A stretch of 58,894 bases of DNA from Streptomyces altiplanensis (GTDB lineage Bacteria; Actinomycetota; Actinomycetes; Streptomycetales; Streptomycetaceae), in assembly GCA_003719395.1 (NCBI GenBank), contig RHMC01000025.1:1-58894 (forward strand), written 5' to 3'. Positions within the stretch are counted from its first letter, which is position 1, and each line of letters opens with the position of its first letter. The position numbers were made by a program, and so were the translations under genes. Positions 10,552 through 19,395 of the stretch are shown one piece after another. Under the pieces are notes generated by a model. The model was not told the origin of the DNA and did no database searches. It worked only from the letters and a program-made list of their open reading frames with translations.

Positions 10552-11691
10552 ATGCCCGATCAGCGCGATCCCGCCCCTTACGACGCCCTGCTGCTCCTCT
10601 CCTTCGGCGGCCCCGAAGGCCCGGACGACGTGGTTCCCTTCCTGGAGAACGTCACCCGCGGCCGGGGCATCCCCAAGGAGAGGCTCAAGGAGGTGGGGCA
10701 GCACTACTTCCTGTTCGGTGGCGTCAGCCCGATCAACGAGCAGAACCGCTCCCTCCTCGACGCCCTGCGCAAGGACTTCGCCGAGCAGGGCGTGGGCGGC
10801 CCGGACGGCCTGCCGGTCTACTGGGGCAACCGCAACTGGGCGCCGTACCTCGTCGACACCCTGCGCGAGATGGCCGCGGACGGACGCCGCCGCATCGCCG
10901 TGCTCGCCACGAGCGCGTACGCCTCGTACTCCGGCTGCCGCCAGTACCGCGAGAACCTCGCCGAGGCGCTCGCCACCCTGGAGGCCGAGGGAATCGAGCC
11001 GCCGCGCGTCGACAAACTGCGCCACTACTTCAACCACCCGGGTTTCGTACGTCCCATGGTCGACGGGGTCCTCAAGTCCCTGGCGGAACTGGACGACGAC
11101 GTACGGGCGGGGGCCCACCTCGCCTTCACGACGCACTCCATCCCGACCGCCGCGGCGGACACGTCGGGTCCGGTGGAGGGGCACGGTGACGGCGGCGCGT
11201 ACGTCACCGAGCACCTGGACGTCGCCCGGGTGATCGCCGAGGCGGTGCGCGAGGAGACCGGCGTCGCGCACCCCTGGCAGCTCGTCTACCAGTCGCGCAG
11301 CGGGGCGCCGCACGTCCCGTGGCTGGAGCCGGACATCTGCGACCACCTGGAGGAGCGGCACGGCGCGGGCGTGCCTGCGGTCGTGATGGTTCCGATCGGC
11401 TTCGTCTCGGACCACATGGAGGTCCTGTACGACCTCGACACCGAGGCCACCGCCAAGGCCGCCGAACTCGGCCTGCCCGTCCGGCGGTCCGCGACCGTCG
11501 GCGCCGATCCGCGCTTCGCCGCCGCGGTGCGCGAGCTGGTGCTGGAGCGGGCGGCCGCCGAGCGGGGCCTCGCGGTGGAGCGGTGCGCGCTGGGAGCCCT
11601 GGGCCCGAGCCACGACCTCTGCCCGGTCGGCTGCTGCCCGGCCAGGTCCCCCAGGCCCGCAGCCGCGGGCGCCGACAGTCCGTACGCGTAA
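10552..11691 (+). CDS. hemH: Ferrochelatase (coproporphyrin-type)
   Basis: This 379-residue chelatase inserts Fe2+ into the porphyrin. In actinobacteria the substrate is coproporphyrin III (name CpfC), feeding the coproporphyrin-dependent heme pathway. '[18 protein letters not shown]' opens the protein, and 'TTHSIP' supplies a conserved metal-site histidine. A C-terminal cysteine cluster ('DLCPVGCC') together with the internal 'SGCRQYREN' matches the [2Fe-2S]-binding pattern of actinobacterial ferrochelatases. The ATG at 10552 gives the expected N-terminus, although the frame is open further upstream. Inositol monophosphatase follows 33 bases downstream. Confidence 0.93.
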   Translation: MPDQRDPAPYDALLLLSFGGPEGPDDVVPFLENVTRGRGIPKERLKEVGQHYFLFGGVSPINEQNRSLLDALRKDFAEQGVGGPDGLPVYWGNRNWAPYLVDTLREMAADGRRRIAVLATSAYASYSGCRQYRENLAEALATLEAEGIEPPRVDKLRHYFNHPGFVRPMVDGVLKSLAELDDDVRAGAHLAFTTHSIPTAAADTSGPVEGHGDGGAYVTEHLDVARVIAEAVREETGVAHPWQLVYQSRSGAPHVPWLEPDICDHLEERHGAGVPAVVMVPIGFVSDHMEVLYDLDTEATAKAAELGLPVRRSATVGADPRFAAAVRELVLERAAAERGLAVERCALGALGPSHDLCPVGCCPARSPRPAAAGADSPYA

Positions 11692-11724
11692 CCCCTGCCC
11701 CACCCCCGCGCACAAAGGAGAGCC

Positions 11725-12524
11725 GTGACCGATCCCCTCACGTCGAGCTGCTCGAACTCGCCCTGGAGGCCGCCCGGCGCGCCGGTGAACTGCTGCGGGA
11801 CGGCCGGCCCGCGGACCTGGGCGTCGCCGCCACCAAGTCCAGCCCCATCGACGACGTCACGGACTGGACATCGCCGCCGAGAAGCTGATCACCGGCTTCC
11901 TCGCCGAACGCCGCCCCGACGACGGGATCCTGGGCGAGGAGGGCGCGAGCAGCGAGGGCGCGAGCGGGGTGCGCTGGGTGATCGATCCGCTCGACGGCAC
12001 GGTCAACTACCTGTACGGACTGCCCACTTGGGCGGTGTCCATCGCGGCCGAACGCGACGGCGAGACGCTGGTGGGCGTCGTGGAGGCGCCGATGCGCCGC
12101 GAGACGTACCACGCGGTGCTCGGCGGCGGCGCGTACGCCAACGGCGCCGCGCTGCGCGTGCGGCCCGCGCCGCCGCTCGACCAGGCCCTGGTCTCGACGG
12201 GCTTCAACTACGTCGCCACGGTCCGCAGCCACCAGGCGGACATCGCCCAGCAGCTCATCCCGAGGCTGCGGGACATCCGTCGCGGCGGGTCGGGCGGCGA
12301 TCGACCTGAGCGATGTGGCCGCCGGACGCCTGGACGGTTACTACGAGCGCGGCCTCAACCCGTGGGACCTGGCGGCGGGGGACCTGATCGCCCGGGAGGC
12401 GGGCGCGCTGACGGGTGGGCGGCCCGGTGAGCGCCCGTCCGGGGAGCTGGCGATCGCGGCTTCGCCGGGAGTCTTCGAGCCGCTCCAGGCCCTGCTGGAG
12501 GACTTCGGCGCCTGGCACGACTAG
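11725..12524 (+). CDS. Inositol monophosphatase family protein, frameshifted
   Basis: A Mg2+-dependent sugar-phosphate phosphatase of about 266 residues. The metal-site motifs are all present: 'ILGEEGA' (first site Glu), '[16 protein letters not shown]' (DPLDGT) and '[14 protein letters not shown]' (the WDxAAG motif). The GTG at 11725 has AAAGGAG eight bases upstream. The frame slips three times (near 11745, 11865 and 12295), each explained by a single-base indel. It could hydrolyse inositol-1-phosphate, histidinol phosphate or fructose-1,6-bisphosphate; family alone does not decide. Confidence 0.85.
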
Positions 12525-12547
12525 GGAGCGGCGGAGCTCCGGCAGGG

Positions 12548-12592
12548 CGCGAAGGGCCCCGGCACCTTTTCCTGGCGCCGGGGCCCTTCGCG
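12548..12592. terminator. Terminator hairpin after inositol monophosphatase
   Basis: The arms CGCGAAGGGCCCCGG(CA) and (TGG)CGCCGGGGCCCTTCGCG pair almost perfectly around a loop with a TTTT. The hairpin sits between two convergent genes, so it may serve both. Confidence 0.75.
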
Positions 12593-12616
12593 TGCTCCGT
12601 ACGGTCGGCCGACGGG

Positions 12617-12790
12617 TCAGGCGCTCACGGCGCCCACTTGCACGCCGTGCTCCGCGGCGAGGCGGTGCAGGTCCTCGAGCTCCGCCTGTTCCACCTCCGC
12701 CAGGAAGTCGTCGCCCGTCTCTCGAGCCATCGTGAGGTCTGATTCCGTGGCCTTTATGCGCTGCAGCAGGCCTGCGGTGAAAGCGTCCAT
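12617..12790 (-). CDS. Small acidic protein, 57 residues
   Basis: Reading the minus strand from the ATG at 12790 gives a 57-residue protein beginning 'MDAFTAGLLQRIKATESDL' and ending 'HGVQVGAVSA'. It is rich in Glu, Asp, Ala and Leu with heptad-like spacing in the middle ('FLAEVEQAELEDLHRLAAEH'), suggesting an alpha-helical protein. It falls between a terminator and the cutR promoter region, where I recall a small conserved ORF in Streptomyces. The function is unknown. It is too short for ordinary ORF cut-offs. Confidence 0.6.
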   Translation of the reverse strand: MDAFTAGLLQRIKATESDLTMARETGDDFLAEVEQAELEDLHRLAAEHGVQVGAVSA

Positions 12791-13133
12791 GGGTGCGCCC
12801 CCTCGTCATGGGTCGGTGGCACGGGGGTGTGCCGAGGGTGGGTTGATCACTCTCCGTCAGGGGGACAGAGCAGGTTGTGGCGTGCCACATACAGGGCGTG
12901 ATCGCGGGTGTGCAGTCGTCCTCCCCAAAGGCCGCCCCGGGAAAACCTCAACTGGCCCAGGAATCATGGAAATCCCCACCCATGCCCGACCGGGTTCGCT
13001 CGTGCGGACCCCCGGGGCCCTTCCCCGGCGTACCGCCTTACCGCCGGTTTATGGCCGAAAGGGGCAGGATGGCAGCACACAGCCAATGGGACACACCCCT
13101 GCCCGCATGGGCAGTCAGCGGAAGGAATGCGAC
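12791..13133. promoter_or_regulatory. Divergent regulatory region upstream of cutRS (343 bp)
   Basis: The region separates the small minus-strand gene from cutR and must hold the promoters for both. A ribosome binding site GGAAGGA lies at about 13120-13126, just ahead of the cutR GTG. I see no other motif I can assign. Confidence 0.5.
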
Positions 13134-13787
13134 GTGCGCGTACTCGTCGTCGAGGACGAGCAGCTGCTCGCCGATGCGGTGGCCACCGGACTGCGCCGGG
13201 AGGCCATGGCCGTCGACGTGGTGTACGACGGCGCCGCCGCCCTGGAACGTATCGGGGTCAACGACTACGACGTCGTCGTGCTCGACCGTGACCTCCCGCT
13301 GGTCCACGGTGACGACGTCTGCCGGAGGATCGTCGAGCTCGGCATGCCCACCCGTGTGCTGATGCTCACCGCTTCCGGTGACGTCAGCGACCGCGTCGAG
13401 GGCCTGGAGATCGGCGCGGACGACTACCTCCCCAAGCCCTTCGCCTTCAGCGAGCTGACCGCGCGGGTACGGGCCCTCGGGCGCCGTACGACGGTCGCGC
13501 TGCCGCCCGTCCTGGAGCGCTCCGGCATCAAGCTCGACCCGAACCGCCGCGAGGTCTTCCGCGACGGCCAGGAGATCCAGCTGGCGCCGAAGGAGTTCGC
13601 GGTGCTGGAGGTGCTGATGCGCAGCGAGGGGGCCGTCGTGTCGGCCGAGCAGCTGCTGGAGAAGGCCTGGGACGAGAACACCGACCCGTTCACCAACGTC
13701 GTGCGCGTCACGGTGATGACGCTGCGCCGCAAGCTCGGCGAGCCGCCGGTCATCGTGACGGTGCCCGGCTCCGGCTACCGGATCTGA
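13134..13787 (+). CDS. cutR: CutR response regulator (OmpR/PhoB family)
   Basis: This 217-residue regulator has an N-terminal receiver domain (acidic pocket E8/D9, phosphoacceptor D51, conserved T79 and K101) and a C-terminal winged-helix DNA-binding domain ('APKEFAVLEVLMRSEGAVV', 'VRVTVMTLRRKLGEP'). It matches CutR of Streptomyces, first studied for an effect on copper/tyrosinase phenotypes and later linked to secretion stress. The GTG start at 13134 has GGAAGGA upstream. The sensor kinase follows after six bases. Confidence in the symbol comes from the kinase features and the flanking hemH and DUF4193 genes. Confidence 0.9.
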   Translation: MRVLVVEDEQLLADAVATGLRREAMAVDVVYDGAAALERIGVNDYDVVVLDRDLPLVHGDDVCRRIVELGMPTRVLMLTASGDVSDRVEGLEIGADDYLPKPFAFSELTARVRALGRRTTVALPPVLERSGIKLDPNRREVFRDGQEIQLAPKEFAVLEVLMRSEGAVVSAEQLLEKAWDENTDPFTNVVRVTVMTLRRKLGEPPVIVTVPGSGYRI

Positions 13788-13793
13788 CGCGCG

Positions 13794-15032
13794 ATGGCAT
13801 CGACCCCGGCGCCGCCCGCGGCGCCGCCGAAACCGACCTGGGACCCGAGGGAGCACGAACCCTCCTTCCCCTGGCTGCGCCCCACCATCCGGATACGGCT
13901 CACCCTGCTGTACGGCGGCATGTTCCTGATCGCCGGCATCCTGCTGCTCTCGATCATCTACCTGCTGGCGGCCCAGGCCCTCGCGGTGGGCAGTGAGCTC
14001 CCCTTCAAGATCGTGAGCGGCAAGGTCGAGAGCGCGGTGTGCGGCCTGGGCCTGCCCGACAACGCCTCGCCCGAGCAGTTCAACGCGGCCATGAACGCCT
14101 GCGTCAACCACCAGCGCCAGCAGGCGCTCGACGAGCTGCTCAGCCGCTCGCTGCTCGCCCTGCTCGGACTCAGCATCATCGCCTTCGCCTTCGGTTACGC
14201 GATGGCGGGACGCGTCCTGTCCCCGCTCGGCAGGATCACGCGTACGGCCCGCAGGGTGGCCGGAACGGACCTGACCCGGAGGATCGAGCTGGACGGCCCC
14301 GACGACGAGCTGAAGGAGCTCGCCGACACCTTCGACGAGATGCTCGACCGCCTGGAGCGGGCGTTCACCGCCCAGCAGCGGTTCGTGGGCAACGCGTCGC
14401 ACGAGCTGCGCACGCCGCTCGCGATCAACAGGACGCTGCTGGAGGTCCACCTGTCCGATCCGGGGGCGCCCCCCGAGCTCCAGCAGCTCGGCAAGACGCT
14501 CCTGGCCACCAACGAGCGCAGCGAGCAGCTCGTGGAGGGTCTGCTGCTGCTCGCCCGCAGCGAGAACCAGATCATCGAACGCAAGCCGGTGGACCTGGCC
14601 GAGGTCGCCTCGCGCGCCATCGACCAGGTGCACGGCGAGGCGGCGGCCAAGGGCGTGGAGATCCGTGGTGAGCGGGCGCCCGCCGTCGTGCAGGGCAACG
14701 GCGTACTGCTGGAGCGGATCGCCCTCAACCTGGTGCAGAACGCCGTGCGCTACAACGCCCCCGAGGAAGGCTGGGTCGAGGTCATCACCGAGAGCCGGCC
14801 CGGCCAGGCGCTCCTGGTGGTCTCGAACACGGGACCAATGGTTCCCGCGTACGAGATCGACAACCTCTTCGAGCCGTTCAGGCGCCTGCGCACGGAGCGC
14901 ACCGGCAGCGACAAGGGCGTGGGTCTGGGCCTGTCCATCGCGCGGAGCGTCGCGAGGGCCCACGGAGGCCGTATCATCGCGGAGCCCCGCGAGGGCGGCG
15001 GCCTCGTGATGCGCGTCACTCTTCCGATCTGA
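13794..15032 (+). CDS. cutS: CutS sensor histidine kinase
   Basis: This 412-residue membrane kinase has TM1 at about 40-62, an extracytoplasmic sensor of about 55 residues, TM2 at about 119-138, HAMP, HisKA with the H-box 'ASHELRTPL' (phospho-acceptor H203) and an ATPase domain with 'NLVQNAVRYN' (N box) and 'KGVGLGLSIARSV' (G box). Two cysteines, C83 and C103, are the only ones in the sensor domain; they could form a redox-sensitive disulfide that reports on protein folding outside the cell. It is cotranscribed with cutR. Confidence 0.9.
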   Translation: MASTPAPPAAPPKPTWDPREHEPSFPWLRPTIRIRLTLLYGGMFLIAGILLLSIIYLLAAQALAVGSELPFKIVSGKVESAVCGLGLPDNASPEQFNAAMNACVNHQRQQALDELLSRSLLALLGLSIIAFAFGYAMAGRVLSPLGRITRTARRVAGTDLTRRIELDGPDDELKELADTFDEMLDRLERAFTAQQRFVGNASHELRTPLAINRTLLEVHLSDPGAPPELQQLGKTLLATNERSEQLVEGLLLLARSENQIIERKPVDLAEVASRAIDQVHGEAAAKGVEIRGERAPAVVQGNGVLLERIALNLVQNAVRYNAPEEGWVEVITESRPGQALLVVSNTGPMVPAYEIDNLFEPFRRLRTERTGSDKGVGLGLSIARSVARAHGGRIIAEPREGGGLVMRVTLPI

Positions 15033-15425
15033 GACGTTTCGCGCAGACGTCAATCCGTTCGCTTTAAGCGGAATTTTCAAGACCTGGTCCGGAGGGTTCT
15101 GTGTGTGATCGATCACAGGCTCGAATTTCCGGCCATCTACACTCCGTGATCGCCAACTCCCCCGGAAAGCAGGGAAAAGTCCGGGTTTCCTGGGGGTGGC
15201 ATCACGGGAAGTACACGGGGTGGCGCCCGTGAAGTGCGACATTCGGACCGTGTACGGTCCCGATCGCCATCCAAACCGACCACTCCACAGGGGACCGGTT
15301 GGGTGTCGATTGAGTAACAGACCTTGATGTGAGGCAAAATCTCCGCCTCAGGTCGGGCACAAGTCCGGCCTCTCACGCGTTACGTGCGCTGAGACACCGC
15401 AACTACCCAGAGGGGGAGAGCGACA
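15033..15425. promoter_or_regulatory. Intergenic region between cutS and the DUF4193 gene (393 bp)
   Basis: No gene is visible. It holds a perfect 14-base palindrome (see separate entry), an A/T-richer stretch at 15060-15080 and, close to the next gene, the ribosome binding site AGGGGGA at about 15411-15417. The promoter of the DUF4193 gene should lie here. Confidence 0.5.
15104..15117. promoter_or_regulatory. Perfect 14-base palindrome, candidate operator
   Basis: The sequence TGTGATCGATCACA is its own complement. It contains GTG-N6-CAC, reminiscent of half-sites bound by CRP-family proteins, but the spacing between TGTGA and TCACA is four rather than six bases. It lies 72 bases downstream of the cutS stop and 309 bases upstream of DUF4193. 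Confidence 0.35.
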
Positions 15426-15722
15426 GTGGCAACGGATTACGACACCCCACGCAAGACCGATGACGACGTCGATTCCGACAGTCTTGAAGAGCTCAAGGCG
15501 CGTCGGAGCGACAAGACGGCATCGGCCGTTGACGTGGACGAATTCGAGGCGGCGGAAGGGCTTGAACTGCCCGGCGCCGATCTTTCCAACGAAGAGCTCG
15601 CCGTGCGTGTCCTGCCCAAGCAGGCCGATGAGTTCACCTGCATGAGCTGCTTCCTCGTGCACCACCGTTCCCAGCTGGCCAGGGAGAAGAACGGTCAGCC
15701 GATCTGCCGCGACTGCGACTAG
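15426..15722 (+). CDS. DUF4193 family protein
   Basis: A small acidic actinobacterial protein (98 residues) starting 'MATDYDTPRKTDDDVDSDS'. It ends in a treble-clef-like zinc-binding motif with two CxxC pairs ('FTCMSCFLVHH' and 'PICRDCD'). The highly charged N-terminal half is probably disordered. The GTG start follows AGGGGGA. The function is not known; the C-terminal zinc ribbon, similar to that of DksA/RbpA-like small proteins, suggests a nucleic-acid- or polymerase-associated role, but that is inference. Confidence 0.88.
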   Translation: MATDYDTPRKTDDDVDSDSLEELKARRSDKTASAVDVDEFEAAEGLELPGADLSNEELAVRVLPKQADEFTCMSCFLVHHRSQLAREKNGQPICRDCD

Positions 15723-15734
15723 GTCGGGCCGGCC

Positions 15735-16587
15735 GTGGCAGGCGCGACACCGTCCAGGAGGAAGCGCTTCCGGAGGAAGGATTCCCCGGAGGCGCAGCAA
15801 GACGTGAGCGCGGCCGTCGGCGCACGTGACGACGAGCGGGGCCTGACGGCCTCGCTCGAAGTGGCGGAAGGGTCCCGGCCGGGGCCCGGCGCCTGGCGGC
15901 TGTCAGGCAGGGCGTACGGAGGGGCGGCGAGAGCGCGAAGGCCGGTATCGGCTTCCTCGCCGACCGGATCATCGAGAACGCGCCGCGCGTTCCCGTACGT
16001 GACCTGCCGACCCTGCGCAAGCAGTTCCCGGGCCTCGGTCCGGAACAGATCGCCGACAGACTGGTGACGGGTGCGGCCAACGGCACCTCCACCGTGGGGG
16101 CGGGCATCGGTGCGGCGGCCATGCTGCCCGTACCCCTCGCCATGCCGGCCGAGCTGGCTGCCGAGATCACCGGCGTCGCCGCGATAGAGCTGAAGCTCAT
16201 CGCGGAGCTGCACGAGGTCTACGGCATGCGGCCGCCCGGAAATCTCACCCAGCGCTCCACCGCCTACCTCAACGCCTGGTCCCAGGAGCGGGGCATCGAC
16301 GTGACCAGACCGGCCACGTACAACACCGCGCTCGGCAGCCAGATGAAGCGCCAGCTGCGGCAGCAGATCATGAAGCGCATGGTCCGCAACCTGCCGAACC
16401 TCATGCCGTTCATGGTCGGCGCCGCGTCGGCGCCGTGATGAACCGGCGCGACACCAGAAAGCTCGCCGAACGGGTCCGTGCGGACCTGCGCCGCACCCAG
16501 ATCCCCTGGGACGCGCTGCCCGAGCTGCCGCCCCTGGAGCAGCCCCCGGCCGAGCCCGGTCGGGACCGCAAGGAGCTGGAGGGCTAG
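15735..16587 (+). CDS. Conserved hypothetical protein with EcsC-like glycine/alanine-rich helical core, frameshifted
   Basis: The basic N-terminus ('SRRKRFRRKDSP') leads into a helical domain with 'ADRIIENAPRVPVRDLPTLR', 'ANGTSTVGAGIGAAAMLPVP', 'AIELKLIAELHEVYG' and 'SQMKRQLRQQIMKRMVRNLP'. The C-terminal tail 'MNRRDTRKLAERVRADLRR' ends at the TAG 16585-16587. The glycine-rich amphipathic stretch recalls EcsC proteins, but this is only a resemblance. The frame breaks in the first 200 bases (near 15830-15930) and near 16430. The GTG at 15735 lies 13 bases after the DUF4193 stop, so the two genes are probably one transcript. Function unknown. Confidence 0.65.
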
Positions 16588-16596
16588 CCGCCCCGC

Positions 16597-17055
16597 TCAG
16601 CCCGCCCGTACGGCCGCGAGAGCCGCGGCCAGGCCCTCGGGATCACGGGTCGAGAGGTACAGGTACGGCGTCGGATCGGCCGGGTCGGTGACCTCCACGC
16701 GCAGCGCTCCCGGGATGTAGCTGCGCAGCAGCATGTGGGCGCGCGTGTCGGCCTTGTGGGACCGCCAGGCGCGGGCCTCCTCGGCGCCCAGCACCTCGGC
16801 CTCGCCGAGCGCGGAGACCGGGATACGGGCGTTGCCCGCGATCAGCGCGTCCCCGACGACCCGGATCTGCTGGGAGCCGTACGCACTCACACCCGCGGCG
16901 GCGAGCGCGCCGGCGCCGAGCAGTCCGCCGAGCATCGGCAGCACGCCCAGGGGCAGCAGCATCAGCCCGCCCGCGATGCCGAGGAGCCCGGCGATGACCC
17001 ACCAGGAACGGGGTGCGGTCAGACGTTCTGCGTACTGCGGGGCTGAAGGCTGCAT
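16597..17055 (-). CDS. DUF3093 domain membrane protein
   Basis: The 152-residue protein begins 'MQPSAPQYAERLTAPRSWW', has a two-helix hydrophobic hairpin at about residues 20-54, and continues with a soluble PH-like domain ('ALGEAEVLGAEEARAWR', 'VTDPADPTPYLYLSTRDPE'). This matches DUF3093, a Streptomyces family usually encoded next to dut. It is divergent from the hotdog/dut genes. The function is unknown. Confidence 0.85.
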   Translation of the reverse strand: MQPSAPQYAERLTAPRSWWVIAGLLGIAGGLMLLPLGVLPMLGGLLGAGALAAAGVSAYGSQQIRVVGDALIAGNARIPVSALGEAEVLGAEEARAWRSHKADTRAHMLLRSYIPGALRVEVTDPADPTPYLYLSTRDPEGLAAALAAVRAG

Positions 17056-17113
17056 GAAACCAAGCTTGACATGGCGCGACCTGCGCGTACCCGCGCGGGT
17101 AAGGTCTGCGCCT

Positions 17114-17721
17114 GTGAGTACTGAGAACCCCCGGGAGACGGCCCCCGGGCCCGCGGCCCTGATCCCCCCGGCCGACGCCATAGCCCCGGTCAGGCACCCC
17201 GACGCACCGCCGCCCGGAGAGCTCCTCGGCGCGCACTACGAGCACTGCTTCGGCTGCGGCGGGGGCCAGCCCCACGGGCTGCACCTCCAGGCTCGCGCCG
17301 GTGAAGGCGTACAGGTCTCGGCCGAGTTCACGGTCAAGGCCGCCCACCAGGGTGCTCCCGGGCTCGCGCACGGCGGCGTACTGGCCACGGCGCTCGACGA
17401 GACGCTCGGCTCGCTGAACTGGCTGCTGCGGGTGATCGCGGTGACCGGCCGGCTGGAGACCGATTTCGTACGCCCCGTGCCGGTCGGCACGTGCTGCACC
17501 TCGACGCCGAGGTGACCGCGGTGCACGGCCGCAAGATCTACTCCACGGCGACCGGACGGATCGGCGGCCCCGACGGGCCCGTGGCCGTCCGCGCCGACGC
17601 CCTCTTCATCGAAGTCAAGGTCGGCCACTTCATCGAGAACGGCCGCCCGGAGGAGATCCGGGCGGCGATGGCCGACCCCGACCAGGCCCGGCGCGCCCGC
17701 GCCTTCGAGGTGAACCCGTGA
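17114..17721 (+). CDS. PaaI-type hotdog thioesterase, one frameshift
   Basis: This hotdog-fold protein of about 200 residues has 'HYEHCFGCGGGQPHGLHL' and 'GLAHGGVLATALDETLGSL', the HGG turn and following Asp/Glu typical of PaaI-like thioesterases. The frame slips near 17490 and resumes with 'LHLDAEVTAVHGRKIYSTA'. The GTG at 17114 gives an unusual N-terminal extension of about 35 residues before the fold. The stop overlaps the dut start (GTGA), so translation is coupled. It probably hydrolyses an acyl-CoA; the substrate is unknown. Confidence 0.83.
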
Positions 17722-18233
17722 CCCGTAACCCTGTCGACGTGCTGATCCGCCGGGTCGACCCCGACGTACCGCTGCCCTCGTACGGACATCCGGGCGACGC
17801 GGGAGCCGACCTGGTCACCACGGAAGCCGCCGAACTCGCTCCCGGCGAACGCGCGGTGCTCCCCACCGGGGTGTCGGTCGCGCTGCCCGACGGGTACGCG
17901 GCCTTCGTGCACCCGCGGTCCGGTCTCGCCGCCCGCTGCGGAGTCGCCCTCGTGAATGCCCCGGGGACGGTGGATGCCGGGTACCGTGGGGAAATCAAGG
18001 TGATCGTGGTCAATCTCGACCCGCGCGAAAGTGTGCGGTTCGAGCGCTTCGACCGGATTGCCCAACTGGTCGTCCAGCAGGTCGAGAAGGTGCGCTTCCA
18101 CGAGGTCGCGGAGCTTCCCGGATCGGCGCGGGCCGAGGGGGGCTTCGGTTCCACCGGCGGTCATGCCGCCGTGGACGGCCGGACGGGTGGGAATCGATAC
18201 GCATCGGTCGTATCCGACCGGGAAGGACAGTGA
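17718..18233 (+). CDS. dut: dUTP diphosphatase (dUTPase)
   Basis: A trimeric dUTPase (171 residues) that converts dUTP to dUMP and keeps uracil out of DNA. All five motifs are visible: 'GDAGADLVT', 'HPRSGLAARCGV', 'NAPGTVDAGYRGEIKV', 'ERFDRIAQLVV' and the flexible C-terminal 'RAEGGFGSTG'. It starts at the GTG overlapping the preceding stop. The frame is intact. Confidence 0.93.
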   Translation: MTRNPVDVLIRRVDPDVPLPSYGHPGDAGADLVTTEAAELAPGERAVLPTGVSVALPDGYAAFVHPRSGLAARCGVALVNAPGTVDAGYRGEIKVIVVNLDPRESVRFERFDRIAQLVVQQVEKVRFHEVAELPGSARAEGGFGSTGGHAAVDGRTGGNRYASVVSDREGQ

Positions 18234-18234
18234 C

Positions 18235-19002
18235 GTGTTCGGACGTCGCAAGAAGAGCGAATCCGCCCAGGACGTGGCGGGCGAGGCCGAGCAGGTCGTC
18301 GACGACGTCGAGTTTATGAGGCCGCCGACGGCGACGTGGGGCGCGCAGGGTGAACCTGCCGCCGGCGCCCCGACCGGACGGTCCGTGGGACGTGTCCGAG
18401 GTCATGGAGCCCGGCGAGGGCCGGGTCGACCTGGGCGGAATGTTCGTGCCCGGGGTCGAGGGCATGGAACTGCGGGTCGAGGTCGCGGGCGACGCGATCG
18501 TCGCGGCGACGGTCGTGCTGCGCGACAGCGCGTCCAGCTCCAGGCCTTCGCGGCACCCAAGAAGGAAGGCATCTGGGGAGAGGTCCGCGAGGAGATCGCG
18601 TCGGGCATCACCCAGCAGGGCGGCGTCATCGACGAGGTCGAGGGCCCGCTGGGCTGGGAGCTGCGGGCCCAGGTGCCCGTACAGCTGCCGGACGGCACGG
18701 GTGGCGTGCAGATGGTGCGCTTCGTCGGCGTCGACGGGCCGCGCTGGTTCCTGCGCGGAGTGATCTCCGGCCAGGGCGCGGTGCACCCGGAGGCCGCGGG
18801 CGTGCTGGAGCACGTCTTCAAGGACACCGTGGTCGTACGGGGCGAGGGGCCGATGGCGCCGCGTGACCCGATCGTCCTCAAGCTGCCGAACGACGCGCAG
18901 ATGGTGCCCGAGGGCGTCCAGCAGGAGGAGCAGGAGGGCTCGCGCTTCTCCGGCGGGATGGGACAGCTGCAGCGTGGTCCCGAGATCACCGAGGTGCGCT
19001 GA
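18235..19002 (+). CDS. DUF3710 family protein, frameshifted
   Basis: This protein of about 250 residues starts 'MFGRRKKSESAQDVAGEAEQ' and includes 'GPWDVSEVMEPGEGRVDLGG', 'LQAFAAPKKEGIWGEVREEI' and 'PRWFLRGVISGQGAV', the typical DUF3710 core. It is always close to dut in Streptomyces. Frames change near 18320-18345 and near 18535. The GTG start lies one base after the dut stop. Function unknown; the C-terminal tail is polar. Confidence 0.83.
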   Translation: MFGRRKKSESAQDVAGEAEQVVDDVEFMRPPTATWGAQGEPAAGAPTGRSVGRVRGHGARRGPGRPGRNVRARGRGHGTAGRGRGRRDRRGDGRAARQRVQLQAFAAPKKEGIWGEVREEIASGITQQGGVIDEVEGPLGWELRAQVPVQLPDGTGGVQMVRFVGVDGPRWFLRGVISGQGAVHPEAAGVLEHVFKDTVVVRGEGPMAPRDPIVLKLPNDAQMVPEGVQQEEQEGSRFSGGMGQLQRGPEITEVR

Positions 19003-19044
19003 CCGTCCTGGTCCGGCGAAGCCGAACCACAGCAGAGAGGCCGT

Positions 19045-19073
19045 GGCCGCACTCCCGAACCGGGGGTGCGGCC
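19045..19073 (+). terminator. Hairpin after the DUF3710 gene
   Basis: Arms GGCCGCACTCCC and GGGGGTGCGGCC pair around a five-base loop (one G-T pair). The hairpin begins about 40 bases after the stop. Confidence 0.6.
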
Positions 19074-19214
19074 CACCGGCTTCTGCGTTCCGTATGGAGC
19101 TGGTCAACGCGGCGCCCCCGGCCGTATGGGAGGTGTCAACGGACGGCCCGGTCCGGCGGGGGAGGGGGTTTCCTCGGGAGGCCGGAGAATCCGTACCCCA
19201 TCCAGGAGCACCCG

Positions 19215-19286
19215 ATGGCCGACCTGGCCTTCGTCGTCACCACACTCGCGGTCTTCGCGCTGGTGGCACTCGTCGCCAGGGGGTGA
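19215..19286 (+). CDS. Tiny membrane peptide upstream of the kdp remnant (23 residues)
   Basis: ATG at 19215 with GGAG upstream encodes 'MADLAFVVTTLAVFALVALV' followed by ARG and a TGA. It is a single hydrophobic helix. I recall a short peptide of this kind ahead of kdpF in Streptomyces; there it ends in VTKL and overlaps the kdpF start. Here a one-base shift ends it early, next to the other signs of decay in this locus. Confidence 0.5.
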   Translation: MADLAFVVTTLAVFALVALVARG

Positions 19287-19290
19287 CGAA

Positions 19291-19395
19291 GCTGCGACTG
19301 CCGAGAACATCGTCGGGCTGGTCGTGGCCGTCTCCCTGCTGGGCTGCCTCGTCCTCGCCCTTGTGCACCCGGAGAGATTCCGAGCCCCGTCATGA
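19291..19395 (+). pseudogene. kdpF: kdpF remnant without a start codon
   Basis: The in-frame translation 'TAENIVGLVVAVSLLGCLVL' followed by 'ALVHPERF' is clearly KdpF, the ~29-residue single-helix subunit of the Kdp potassium pump. No ATG, GTG or TTG is present at the expected position. The codon where GTG would stand reads GCG, which suggests a point loss of the start codon or a sequencing error. Its TGA overlaps the kdpA ATG (ATGA). Confidence 0.7.

Noticed and set aside
15104..15117. Canonical E. coli-type CRP site
   Set aside because: TGTGA and TCACA are separated by four bases instead of six, so I call it only a palindrome.
13038..15242. 734-residue minus-strand frame over cutRS
   Set aside because: Low-complexity antisense frame; CutR and CutS on the plus strand account for the whole segment.
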